Numbered from the stretch's first letter, positions 8,201-15,647 are shown. The stretch is DNA of 16,997 nucleotides from Thermoplasmata archaeon (GCA_021828085.1 JAKATE010000027.1:1-16997), one strand, 5' to 3'. Numbers and translations: made by a program. Notes: generated from the letters alone by a model not told the origin.

Positions 8201-8343
8201 AGGCCCACCGCCACCGCTCCGTGGCCTGGGGCTCCCTCCCCCCGCTACAGGACCTGGAGCGAGGGCTCCCCACCGGGAGCGGGGAGGGCGCCCTTGCCCG
8301 CCCGACCTCCCCCGCCCGGAGCGTCCGCCCCCTCCTGCCCGCG

Positions 8344-8388
8344 CGCGAAAGCTCAAGAGCCTCCCGTTCCCCCTGGGGAAGGGTGCCG
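8344..8388 (+). promoter_or_regulatory. Putative promoter and ribosome binding site of the surface-protein gene
   Basis: GCGAAAGCTCAAGAGCC (8345-8361) is the least GC-rich segment before the ATG at 8389, with CTCAAG centred about 34 nt upstream. A GGGGAAGGG (about 8375-8383) lies 5 nt before the ATG and can act as ribosome binding site. The same GCTCAAGA string occurs on the minus strand upstream of the zinc-ribbon gene. Confidence 0.35.
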
Positions 8389-10242
8389 ATGGCGAGCTTG
8401 CGTCGGCGGGGGTCGCTCGCGCTCCCTATAGCGGCAGCGCTGAGCCTCCTGCTCGCGTTCTCCCTCCTCGCCCTGCCTTTCCTCCCGGGAATCGCCCCGG
8501 CGTTCGTCGCGGCGGGCCCGCTCCCCACTTCCCCCGGGGCTCCGAGCGCTTTGCCGTCCCCGGGGGTGGCGTGGTCCCCCCTCCCTGAGGTGGGGCCTCC
8601 GGCCTCCACGGTCCCTCCCTGCCCGGGCCTCCCCAGCGGTCTACTCACGACGTTGTACTCGACCAACGCTTCCGCCGGTCCCGGCTCGGTCGCAGGGAAC
8701 CTGAGCATCGCCCCGACCGGCCGGCTCGTCGTCTGGGGAACCGCCTCCTTGATCCTCGACAACGCCTCCCGGCTCGCCTCCGATCCGATCGTTCTGGGGA
8801 TCGGTGGCCCGCTCGTGGTGGGGGGCGGGGGTCTGCTGGAGCTGACGACCGGGACCGCCGCCCGGGTGGAGGTCAACTCGACCCTCTCCATCGGCCCGGG
8901 GAGCGACGTGGTCCTCTCGCCCTCCTCCGACCTTCTCCTCCAGAGCGGGGGGGCGCTCCGCATCGACGGAGGGGTGGTGACGCTCGAAGGGGGTTCCTGC
9001 CGGGCGAACGGGGGGGAGGTCTCGCTGACCGACGGGGGAGTCTGGGAGGGGTCCACCTCGCTCTCGCCCCTGCCGGGGCGGGTGGCGCATCTGGACGTCC
9101 CGGGCTCGCTGGGGTCGCTCGTCGACTCGGGTTCCACGGTGGAGGACTTGAACGTGAGCTCCGTCGGTTCGCTCCTCGTCACCGGCGCGGACGTGTCGAA
9201 CCTCACCGTGACGGGGAGCGTCGGGAACCTCTCCATCTCCGGCTTCTACGCCCGGCCCTCGAGCGTCTCCAACGTGACCGTCTCGACGGTGGGGACCTTC
9301 GCTGCGGACGACGCGAACCTTTCCTCGATCCTGCTCACCAGCGCGCGGAACGTGAGCCTCGGCAACCCCCTCGCCGTCCAGGACCTTGTCGGGGTCGACG
9401 GCCTCACGGTCGCCTCCCCGGGCATGGAGAACCTCGCGATCGCGCACGCCGAGGTCGAGAGGCTCTCCGTCGACGCGGTCCAGAACGTCACCGTCACCTC
9501 CTCGGTCGTCGACGCGGGAGGCTCCTCGGTCACCGCGGCCACCGGGAACCTCACCCTCGGAGGGGGGACGCGACTGCTCGCGCCGGTGCAGATCTCCGGC
9601 GGCCCCCGGGCCACCCTCCGCAACGTGACCGCGCCGTCCCTGGTCGTGACCGGTCCGGCGACGGTGAGCGTGTACAACTGGGCGTTCAACACCACCAACG
9701 CCTCGAGCGGAGCCCCGGCGCTGCCGTCCATCCAGGTGAGCAATCCCCACGCTTCCGTGAACGTCTCGCGCTTCGTACTGGTCAAGGTGCTGCTGGCGAA
9801 CGGCGCCCCGACCCCTCCCGGCACCTCGGTGACGCTGACCAACGCTCTCCTCCCGAACGCCCCGACCGTCACGCTGGTCCTCGACGGGGCCCCGAGCGTC
9901 GGGACCTTCCTCCCGACGGACCGGGTGACCTTCGGGGGCGACTCCTTCGTCGGACGCTACACCCTCACCGTCCACAGCCCGGGCTACCCCACGGTCAGCC
10001 AGCCGCTCGTCGCCGACTCCTCCGGGCTCTCGGTCACGGTGACCCTCGCCCAGCCGGTCCTCCCGCCGCAGGTCTACCCCTACCTCCTCGCCGAGGTGGC
10101 CGCCCTCGTGGCGGTCGGTCTCGCGATCGTCTGGCTGCGGCGTCGGATCCACCGCTCCCCGGCGGGCCCGGCCCCGGGCGGTCCGGCCCGGCCCGACGAG
10201 CCCCTGGAGCCCGGACCCCCCTCCGAAGGCCGCTCCCCGTAG
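8389..10242 (+). CDS. Large glycosylated cell-surface protein, signal peptide and C-terminal membrane anchor
   Basis: From the ATG at 8389 the protein has 617 residues. It begins MASLRRRGSLALPIAAALS, a signal peptide with a basic n-region and a long hydrophobic core to about residue 40, followed by a Pro/Ser-rich linker. The frame is open up to 8152, but starting there would place 79 odd residues before the signal, so the internal ATG with its GGGGAAGGG is chosen. The ectodomain has about 16 N-X-S/T sequons. Its middle contains short Val/Leu/Asn-rich strand repeats (NLTVTGSVGNLSISG-like) that suggest a right-handed beta-helix. Residues about 470-560 look like an Ig-like or carboxypeptidase-regulatory-like fold (GRYTLTVHSPGYPTVSQPL). 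A membrane helix (about 562-582, LLAEVAALVAVGLAIVWL) is followed by RRRIHRS and a Pro-rich cytoplasmic tail. Function is unknown; adhesin or S-layer-associated roles are guesses. Confidence 0.85.
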   Translation: MASLRRRGSLALPIAAALSLLLAFSLLALPFLPGIAPAFVAAGPLPTSPGAPSALPSPGVAWSPLPEVGPPASTVPPCPGLPSGLLTTLYSTNASAGPGSVAGNLSIAPTGRLVVWGTASLILDNASRLASDPIVLGIGGPLVVGGGGLLELTTGTAARVEVNSTLSIGPGSDVVLSPSSDLLLQSGGALRIDGGVVTLEGGSCRANGGEVSLTDGGVWEGSTSLSPLPGRVAHLDVPGSLGSLVDSGSTVEDLNVSSVGSLLVTGADVSNLTVTGSVGNLSISGFYARPSSVSNVTVSTVGTFAADDANLSSILLTSARNVSLGNPLAVQDLVGVDGLTVASPGMENLAIAHAEVERLSVDAVQNVTVTSSVVDAGGSSVTAATGNLTLGGGTRLLAPVQISGGPRATLRNVTAPSLVVTGPATVSVYNWAFNTTNASSGAPALPSIQVSNPHASVNVSRFVLVKVLLANGAPTPPGTSVTLTNALLPNAPTVTLVLDGAPSVGTFLPTDRVTFGGDSFVGRYTLTVHSPGYPTVSQPLVADSSGLSVTVTLAQPVLPPQVYPYLLAEVAALVAVGLAIVWLRRRIHRSPAGPAPGGPARPDEPLEPGPPSEGRSP

Positions 10243-10244
10243 AC

Positions 10245-10271
10245 CCGCCCGGCCGGACGACTAGCGGGCGG
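10245..10271. terminator. Small stem between convergent genes, possible bidirectional terminator
   Basis: CCGCCC (10245-10250) and GGGCGG (10266-10271) form a 6-bp stem whose loop contains GGCCGG. It spans the 18-bp gap between the stop codons of the convergent surface-protein and zinc-ribbon genes. There is no T-tract, so the call is weak. Confidence 0.25.
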
Positions 10272-11331
10272 CTACGGCCCCTTCCGGGCGGACGCGAGCG
10301 AGGCGGATCTCCTCCTTGAGCCGGGGGAGTCCCTGGGCCGCCTTCACCGGCCGCCCGACCTTGAGCTCCTGGGTGAGCTCCCGGGCGATGAGGCCCGCGC
10401 TGTGGACCTCACGGCCGTCCTCCTTGAGCGCTCGCAGCTCCTGGCTCAGCTCGAGCATCTCGTCGACCACGCGGTGGCTGAGCAGCTCCTCCAGGCGCTG
10501 GGCCTCCTCCAGGAACATCGTCTCGGCGGCGGTCCGGCCCCCGGTGCGGGCGGCCTCGAGCGCGCGGCGCTCGAGCCCTTCCAGGGGCCGAGGGTCGCCC
10601 CCCAGGAACTTCAGCCAGTACTTCCCCTGGTCCACCGAGCGCAAGACCTCGCCGAGGCCGCCGAGCTGCTCCTCGAGCACGCCGATCTCCCCCTCGAGCC
10701 GGCGGAAGGAGACCTGCGCCTGGCGAAGGTCGCCGGCGCTGAGCGCCTCCTTGAGCGCGTCCCGGTACTCCTGCGCCCGGTCGATCCGGGCGAAGGGCTC
10801 GAAGGTCCTCAAGAGCTCGCTGATCCCACCCGCCCGCTCGGTCAGGCGACGGGCGATCTCCTCGTGGAGGCGGTCCCGAAGCTCCACCAGGGGCCGGCGC
10901 GACAGTTCCGGGTCGCCGGAGCGCATGGTGTCGAGGAGATGGGCCACCTCGGGCCCGAAGCGGGCGAGGTTGAACCCGGCCCGCCGTCCGATCTGGAGAA
11001 GGTCGCTCAGCTGGTCGACGAGCTCCTGGAGGGGAGTGGAATGGCCCGGGACCGGTGCCGGCACCCGCACCGGCTCCTCCGGGGAGGTCGTGGGCTCGGA
11101 CCACTCCTCGGAAGGGCCGGAGACCGGCTCAGGGCCGAACCCTCCTGAAGGGAGGTCCCGCTTGAGCAGCTCCAGGGACCTCAGCCAGTCGTCGCCGGTC
11201 TCGGCCGCGGTCCCCGCCGAGCCGTGGCCCGAGGGCCAGAGCTCGCGGGGGAGACCGCACGTGGGGCAGGTCTCGCCCGTGGAAGGGAGAGGAGAGCGGC
11301 AGACCGGGCAGTGGGTGGGCGCTCCGCTCAC
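10261..11331 (-). CDS. Zinc-ribbon protein with long helical/coiled-coil region, function unknown
   Basis: The 356-residue product begins with a small zinc ribbon (C8-x2-C11, C22-x2-C25: CPVC and CPTC). An acidic, Pro/Ser/Glu-rich linker follows (about 28-100). From about 100 to 340 the protein is almost wholly helical, rich in Leu, Glu, Arg and Ala with heptad-like spacing (for example LEGEIGVLEEQLGGLGEVL), suggesting coiled coils. No membrane segment or signal peptide is seen, so it should be cytoplasmic. The start is GTG at 11329-11331, just before the zinc ribbon. The gene has its own upstream AT-rich element and converges with the surface-protein gene. I recognise no named family; the arrangement resembles archaeal proteins in which a zinc ribbon is attached to a scaffold, but no role can be assigned. 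Confidence 0.8.
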   Translation of the reverse strand: MSGAPTHCPVCRSPLPSTGETCPTCGLPRELWPSGHGSAGTAAETGDDWLRSLELLKRDLPSGGFGPEPVSGPSEEWSEPTTSPEEPVRVPAPVPGHSTPLQELVDQLSDLLQIGRRAGFNLARFGPEVAHLLDTMRSGDPELSRRPLVELRDRLHEEIARRLTERAGGISELLRTFEPFARIDRAQEYRDALKEALSAGDLRQAQVSFRRLEGEIGVLEEQLGGLGEVLRSVDQGKYWLKFLGGDPRPLEGLERRALEAARTGGRTAAETMFLEEAQRLEELLSHRVVDEMLELSQELRALKEDGREVHSAGLIARELTQELKVGRPVKAAQGLPRLKEEIRLARVRPEGAVAAR

Positions 11332-11370
11332 TTCGACCCCCGCACCTTCTTCAACGACCCTCCTACCCCG

Positions 11371-11412
11371 GTTCTTGAGCGTCCAGAGGCCCTGCGCCCT
11401 ATTTTTGCGTTT
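11371..11412 (-). promoter_or_regulatory. Putative promoter of the zinc-ribbon gene
   Basis: On the minus strand the sequence AAAACGCAAAAATAGG (about 11399-11414) is the most AT-rich part of the 114-bp gap and could hold a BRE/TATA pair about 70 nt before the GTG. A second candidate, GCTCAAGAAC (11371-11380), lies about 44 nt before it and matches the string upstream of the surface-protein gene. Confidence 0.4.
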
Positions 11413-11421
11413 TCCGTTACG

Positions 11422-11435
11422 CGGGGGCGCCCCCG
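11422..11435. repeat. 14-nt perfect palindrome between tiaS and the zinc-ribbon gene
   Basis: CGGGGGCGCCCCCG is a perfect palindrome placed 10 nt after the tiaS stop and about 15 nt upstream of the AT-rich promoter element of the next minus-strand gene. It could be a terminator stem for the korA-korB-tiaS operon or a regulator site. Confidence 0.4.
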
Positions 11436-11445
11436 GGTCCTCCCT

Positions 11446-12768
11446 TCAGGGCCAGCGGCTCCCCGGAAGCGGGGCGAGGTGCCGGCGGGCCGAGGGCGTG
11501 GGGTGGACCACCCCTTCGAGAGGCCGGCGCGAGCGCCAGCGACCTGGAAGGGCCTCGGGAGGGAGCCGGATCCGACAACGGCGGCAGCGCAGGCCCACCC
11601 CGCTTCCGGCGCTCTTGAGGCCGGCGCCGCAGCGCGGGCAGCGGCGGGGGAGCCGGGGCATGAAACGGGGCCTCGCGGAGAGCAAGCGGATCCCCTCGAG
11701 GTTCACGCTGGGGTCCTCCGGGTCGTCGAACGGCCGCGATCCCCACAGGCGCACCCGGTCCCCCGGGAGGAGCTGCCGGAGGAACGGGGGAAGGGTCTTC
11801 GAGGGCTCGAACCCCACGGCGCGCAGGGTCCGTTCCTTCCAGCCGACCCGAAGCAGGACGTGCCCGCCCGGAAGGTCCACCGGAGGCTCGAGCACGCTCC
11901 CCTCCACGACCCCCGGCGAACCCCGGGGCCAGAGGCCGTCCGAGCGGTCGACGAGGTGGTCCCCGGAAGCCTGGTTCGTCTCGAAGAGCGTCCATCGCTC
12001 GGGCTCCTCCCCCTTGAGGAGGCCCAGGGCCGGCGGGAGCCCCGCCGGCTCATGGCCGCGGACCCCGAAGAGGATGGGGCAGGGGGTGTGGGGGAAGACC
12101 AGGGCCCTCCGGGTGCGCGTGTCGTGGTTGTGGAAGGAGCCCGGGCAGGCCCGGTCGAGCTCGCGAGCCCTCGCGGGCGGGATGCGGCGCGGGGTGCCCC
12201 AGCGCCCGGGTTCCCGGTAGGCGATGAGCTCGTAGGTGGTCCGGCCTCGGGGCCAGGCGAGCGCCGCCGAGGCGCCCACCAGTCCCTGGCCGGAACCGGC
12301 CGCCTCCCACTCCACCCCGGGAAGGGCGTGGAGGCGGCGCCGGAGCCCGGGGAGGGGGACGATCTCGCGTACCGCCCGCCAGTACAGTTCCGGGGGGAGG
12401 CGGCGGGGGGAGATCACCCAGGCGGGGTCGACCCCGGGCTCCCCCCAGCGCGCGCTCCTCCGCAGGAGCCCTCTCAACCTCTCCGGGAGGCCCGAGCGCT
12501 CGGAAGGGGAGAGGGCACGGCCGCGGGAGAACGACCAGACCGGCGCGCCGCGGATCTCCCCCACCTTGCGCCGGGGGCCGCTCCCATGTCCGAACCGGGC
12601 CGCCAGGGCGGCGTTCCCCCGGGTCCGGAAGGGGACGTTCGGGTTGAGCCGGACGAGCCGGGGCCAACCGATCAGGTCGAGGTCGGAGAGCTCGCGCAGG
12701 AGCTCGGTGAGCACCCAGGTGGTGCACCCTCCCTGGGGGGAATCGGTGTCGTCGAGCCCGACCCACAC
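11446..12768 (-). CDS. tiaS: tRNA(Ile2) 2-agmatinylcytidine synthetase
   Basis: TiaS attaches agmatine to C34 of tRNA-Ile2 (CAU anticodon), using ATP, so that it reads AUA codons. The 440 residues match the family from end to end: N-terminal WVGLDDTDSPQGGCTTWV (2-19), the GLDDTDSP hallmark; RLNPNVPFRTRGNAALAARFGHG (39-61); an FGVRGHEPAG-type segment (FGVRGHEP); an OB-fold region (VLLRVGWKERTLRAVGFEP); and a C-terminal zinc ribbon C377-x2-C380-x14-C395-x2-C398. The start is GTG at 12766-12768, directly at the conserved N-terminus. It lies 25 nt after the korB stop on the same strand, so it is probably the last gene of that operon. The enzyme is essential in archaea that decode AUA this way; the low-GC gene at the left edge does use ATA codons. 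Confidence 0.95.
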   Translation of the reverse strand: MWVGLDDTDSPQGGCTTWVLTELLRELSDLDLIGWPRLVRLNPNVPFRTRGNAALAARFGHGSGPRRKVGEIRGAPVWSFSRGRALSPSERSGLPERLRGLLRRSARWGEPGVDPAWVISPRRLPPELYWRAVREIVPLPGLRRRLHALPGVEWEAAGSGQGLVGASAALAWPRGRTTYELIAYREPGRWGTPRRIPPARARELDRACPGSFHNHDTRTRRALVFPHTPCPILFGVRGHEPAGLPPALGLLKGEEPERWTLFETNQASGDHLVDRSDGLWPRGSPGVVEGSVLEPPVDLPGGHVLLRVGWKERTLRAVGFEPSKTLPPFLRQLLPGDRVRLWGSRPFDDPEDPSVNLEGIRLLSARPRFMPRLPRRCPRCGAGLKSAGSGVGLRCRRCRIRLPPEALPGRWRSRRPLEGVVHPTPSARRHLAPLPGSRWP

Positions 12769-12793
12769 GCCGGAGCGCCCCCTGGCCGGGGCC

Positions 12794-13666
12794 TCACGTC
12801 AGGGAGGAGAGGAGCTTCTCGTACCCGGCGCGGTTCGCCTCGAGGGAGATGTCCACGGTGGCGGGGGCCCGGCCCACCTGGGGCAGGAGCACGCCATCCA
12901 AGGCGGGGGCGAGGTGCGCGTCGTCGGGGCGGTAGAGAAGACCGGTGGGGATCTTCCCGCTGGAGAGGAGGTTCAAGCACCCCGCGAAGGCCTTTCCCCG
13001 GTCGGTCCGGTCGTAGCCGGGGACGCTCTCCACGCTCTGGACCTGCTCCCGCCACTCCTTGTACGTGTCGTTGTAGGTGACGCACGGCGAGAGGATTTCC
13101 ACGAACGCGAAACCGTGGCGCTCCTGGTTGAAGCGCAGGGCCTCGGCGATGAGCTGTCCGGCCTCCTTGGGGGCGCCCGAGAAGCCCCGGGCGATGTAGC
13201 CGGCCGAGGGGATGCTGAGAGCGAGCAGGGTGGCGTCGAAGGGGGTCTCCACGTTCCCGGAGAAGCCCAGCGGGGCCGTGGGGGAGGCCTGGCCCTTGGT
13301 GAGGCCGTAGGTCTCGTTGTTCATGACGATGTAGGTGATGTCGGCGTTCTTCTTCAGCGTGTGGACGAAGTGGCCCATGCCGATGGCGTAGCCGTCCCCG
13401 TCGCCGCCGATGGCGAGGACGGTGAGCTTCGGGTTGGCGAGCTTGACCCCCACCGCCGTGGGGAGCAGCCGCCCGTGGAGGGAGTGGAACCCGTAGCCGT
13501 CCATGAAGTTGTGGATGGAACCGGAGCAGCCGATCCCCCCGATGAGCACGGTCTCCTCCGGCGGGACGTTGAGGTCCTTGAGCGCCCGCTTCACCGCCGC
13601 GAGGACACCGAAGTCCCCGCACCCCGGGCACCAGATCGGGGCGACCGGCTTGAGCGTCTCGGTCAT
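12794..13666 (-). CDS. korB: 2-oxoacid:ferredoxin oxidoreductase, beta subunit
   Basis: This TPP- and [4Fe-4S]-binding subunit catalyses CoA-dependent oxidative decarboxylation of 2-oxoacids with ferredoxin as acceptor. From the ATG at 13666 it has 290 residues, normal for two-subunit archaeal enzymes. Cluster cysteines are C13-x2-C16 (WCPGCGDFG), C47 (GIGCSG) and C195 (SPCVTYND), matching the pattern known for the Sulfolobus enzyme. The TPP motif runs from G88-D89-G90-D91-G92 to N116-N117 (IVMNNETYGLTKGQ). The frame is open upstream to 14332, but that part is antisense-free shadow of korA; ATG 13664-13666 overlaps the korA stop (ATGA) and gives the conserved N-terminus. Substrate preference (2-oxoglutarate, pyruvate or branched) cannot be read from sequence alone. 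Confidence 0.94.
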   Translation of the reverse strand: MTETLKPVAPIWCPGCGDFGVLAAVKRALKDLNVPPEETVLIGGIGCSGSIHNFMDGYGFHSLHGRLLPTAVGVKLANPKLTVLAIGGDGDGYAIGMGHFVHTLKKNADITYIVMNNETYGLTKGQASPTAPLGFSGNVETPFDATLLALSIPSAGYIARGFSGAPKEAGQLIAEALRFNQERHGFAFVEILSPCVTYNDTYKEWREQVQSVESVPGYDRTDRGKAFAGCLNLLSSGKIPTGLLYRPDDAHLAPALDGVLLPQVGRAPATVDISLEANRAGYEKLLSSLT

Positions 13667-15453
13667 GGGCGGGCCTCCAGGACCGGCCCGACGATCTCGG
13701 GGGCCTTGAAGCCCAGGCCGTCGAACTTCCTCAAGCTCTCGAACTCGGCCCCAGGGAGCTCCTCGCGGAGGAGGCGGGCGAACTGTCCGAGATAGTTGTG
13801 CTCGACGACGAAGGTCCTCTTCACCGTGGAGAGGAAGGCCCGGATCTCCTCGGTGGGAACGGGCCAGAGGGTACGCGCCTGGTAGAACCGGGAGGTCACG
13901 CCGCGGTCCGCGAGGCGGCGCTGCGCCTCCTGGATGGGGCCGAAGGTGCTCCCGAAGCCGAGGAAACCGACCTCGGCCTGGGCAGGACCGAAGATCCGGC
14001 CCCGGGGAAGGTCCTCCTTGGCGCGATGGAGGCGCGACATCCGCTTCTCCATCATCCGGCGGCGGTTCTCGGGGTTCACGCTCACATGCCCCCACTCGTC
14101 GTGCTCGTTGCCCGTGGTCTGGTTGAAGCCGCCGCGCATCCCCGGAAGGCTGCGGGGGGAGACGCCGTCCTCGGTGAAGGCGTAACGCTTGTAGACGGGG
14201 AGCCGGTCGAGCTCCTCCTGCGTGAGGAGCTTCCCGCGGTCGATCCTCACGGAGGAGAGGTCCAGCGGGGCGGAGCTCTGGGTGTACTCGCTGAGGTTCT
14301 CGTCGAGCATGAGGAAGACCGGCAGCTGCCACTTCTCCGCCAGGTTGAGCGCCTGGGCGGTCAGCTCGAAGGCGTCGGCCGGGTGCCCGGGGGCGAGGAC
14401 GAACCTCGGGAACTCCCCGTGCGAGCCGAAGATGACGTGGAGGAGGTCGGACTGCTCGTGCCGGGTGGGTTCGCCGGTGCTCGGTCCCACCCGCTGGCAG
14501 TCCACGATGACCACGGGCACCTCCGCTTCGCCGGCGTGGCCCATCCCCTCGGTCATGAGGGAAAGGCCCGGCCCGCTGGTGGCGGTCATCGTCCGGGCGC
14601 CCGCGTAGGCGGCGCCGATGGCCATGTTGATCGCCGAGAGCTCGTCCTCGGCCTGGCGGACCACCCCTCCGAAGGCAGGGAGGGCGCGGGTGAGGTGGTC
14701 CATGATGGGGGTGGCCGGGGTGATCGGGTAGCCGGAGAAGAAGCGGCCGCCGCCGACGATGAAGCCGAGGGCCGCGGCTTGGTTGCCGGTGGTGAGGACC
14801 GAGGTGTGGTCGTGTCCCTCCTCCACGGTGAGCAGCGGCTCCTTCCCGATCTGCTCGATGGCGAGCTGCCGTCCCAGGTCGAAGGCCTTCAAGTTCCGCT
14901 CGAGCGCCTCTCCGCCCCGCCGGGAGAACCTCTCCTGGATCACCTTGCGGGCGAGCGCCTCGTCGAACCCGAGCAGGACCGAGAGCGCCCCGTAGGCGAC
15001 GGTGTTCTTGTAGAGGCCGTTGCCCACCTTGCTCGCGGCGGTCATGGAGAGCGGGAGGAGGTACAGCCGCCCTTCCCCCTCGGCGACGCTGCCGTGGTCC
15101 CCGAGGATGAACCCCTTCGGGTCGAGCTCGCTCCGGCCGATCCTCACCGCGTCGTTGTCGAAGGCGACGAGGACGTCCTGGGTGGCCTTCTGCGCCCCCG
15201 ACGGCTCGACACTGCCGCGCGTGGAGGCGTCGGCGTGCCCCCCGCGGATGCGCGAGAGGACGGCCCGGGCGGTGTAGACGTAGAGGTGGCGCGCGTGGAA
15301 GTAACGGCCGAGCAGGTCGGAGACGGTCAGGGTCCCGTCCCCGCCCTGCCCGCCGATCATCACGGAGATGTCCTGGAGGGGGGCTTGGCGTCGTTCTTGC
15401 CCGGGGGCCCCTGCGTCGGGGACCGGGACACGGGCCGCTTCTGTGCTTGCCAT
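13663..15453 (-). CDS. korA: 2-oxoacid:ferredoxin oxidoreductase, fused gamma-alpha subunit
   Basis: The 596-residue protein joins a gamma domain (about 28-200; VMIGGQGGDGTLTVSDLLGR, IRGGHADASTR) to an alpha domain (about 215-590) with YPITPAT (242-248), the catalytic TPP-side loop, and TSGPG (292-296) and QRVGPSTGEPTRHEQSDL (320-337), which line the substrate pocket in this family. This is the gamma-alpha fusion of two-subunit archaeal enzymes. No delta ferredoxin-like subunit gene is adjacent. About 25 residues precede the gamma domain and look unstructured, but the next in-frame ATG (codon 32) is inside the domain, so the ATG at 15451-15453 is kept. The stop overlaps the korB start by 4 bp. 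A TATA-like element lies about 65 nt upstream, and the gene is divergent from the synthase at 15644. Confidence 0.94.
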   Translation of the reverse strand: MASTEAARVPVPDAGAPGQERRQAPLQDISVMIGGQGGDGTLTVSDLLGRYFHARHLYVYTARAVLSRIRGGHADASTRGSVEPSGAQKATQDVLVAFDNDAVRIGRSELDPKGFILGDHGSVAEGEGRLYLLPLSMTAASKVGNGLYKNTVAYGALSVLLGFDEALARKVIQERFSRRGGEALERNLKAFDLGRQLAIEQIGKEPLLTVEEGHDHTSVLTTGNQAAALGFIVGGGRFFSGYPITPATPIMDHLTRALPAFGGVVRQAEDELSAINMAIGAAYAGARTMTATSGPGLSLMTEGMGHAGEAEVPVVIVDCQRVGPSTGEPTRHEQSDLLHVIFGSHGEFPRFVLAPGHPADAFELTAQALNLAEKWQLPVFLMLDENLSEYTQSSAPLDLSSVRIDRGKLLTQEELDRLPVYKRYAFTEDGVSPRSLPGMRGGFNQTTGNEHDEWGHVSVNPENRRRMMEKRMSRLHRAKEDLPRGRIFGPAQAEVGFLGFGSTFGPIQEAQRRLADRGVTSRFYQARTLWPVPTEEIRAFLSTVKRTFVVEHNYLGQFARLLREELPGAEFESLRKFDGLGFKAPEIVGPVLEARP

Positions 15454-15511
15454 GGGGGTCGGAGCGAGGGAGGGGATCCCGCCTTCGTTCCGAGGTTGGC
15501 GAGGGAGGGGT

Positions 15512-15526
15512 GCGTATTTATTGCTG
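15512..15526 (-). promoter_or_regulatory. Putative korA-korB-tiaS promoter
   Basis: On the minus strand GCAATAAATACGCA contains an AATAAATA TATA-like core (about 15515-15522), isolated in GC-rich DNA. Initiation about 25 nt downstream would leave a leader of about 40 nt before the korA ATG. Confidence 0.55.
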
Positions 15527-15583
15527 CTTGACCCGGACGCGCGACACGCCTCCGCGCACCCCCGGCCCCCGCCCCCCTTCGGG

Positions 15584-15620
15584 AGCGTACGCTACCGCGC
15601 CTCGTGCCAGGCTATATCCT
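15584..15620 (+). promoter_or_regulatory. Synthase gene promoter with upstream palindrome
   Basis: GGCTATATCC (about 15610-15619) is a good TATA element, centred about 29 nt before the ATG at 15644, which fits a leaderless transcript. A perfect 10-nt palindrome AGCGTACGCT (15584-15593) lies about 18 nt upstream and could bind a regulator shared with, or separate from, divergent korA. Confidence 0.55.
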
Positions 15621-15627
15621 TCGGACG

Positions 15628-15647
15628 CCATGGGCGAGGGCCCATGG
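15628..15647 (+). repeat. Inverted repeat spanning the synthase start codon
   Basis: CCATGGGC (15628-15635) and GCCCATGG (15640-15647) are perfect 8-nt arms around GAGG. The right arm holds the ATG of the synthase, and the loop GAGG could be its Shine-Dalgarno. The left ATG is out of frame with the synthase. As DNA it is an operator-like site at the predicted transcription start; as RNA it would hide the start codon. Confidence 0.5.

Noticed and set aside
8152..8388. Upstream extension of the surface-protein gene to a GTG at 8152
   Set aside because: It would put 79 low-complexity residues before a clear signal peptide; the ATG at 8389 has a good ribosome binding site.
8107..8388. SRP (7S) or RNase P RNA in the ~300-bp spacer
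   Set aside because: The conserved Alu-domain UGUAA and helix 8 AGCA elements, and RNase P conserved boxes, were not found.
8641..10152. 503-codon frame antisense to the surface-protein gene
   Set aside because: The product is an Arg/Gly/Asp/His-rich string; the + strand has signal peptide, sequons and membrane anchor.
13667..14332. Upstream extension of korB
   Set aside because: It lies wholly within korA in another frame; the ATGA junction and the conserved N-terminus place the start at 13666.
13798..15531. 577-codon + strand frame antisense to korA
   Set aside because: Low-complexity translation without motifs; the minus strand has the full KorA protein with all family motifs.
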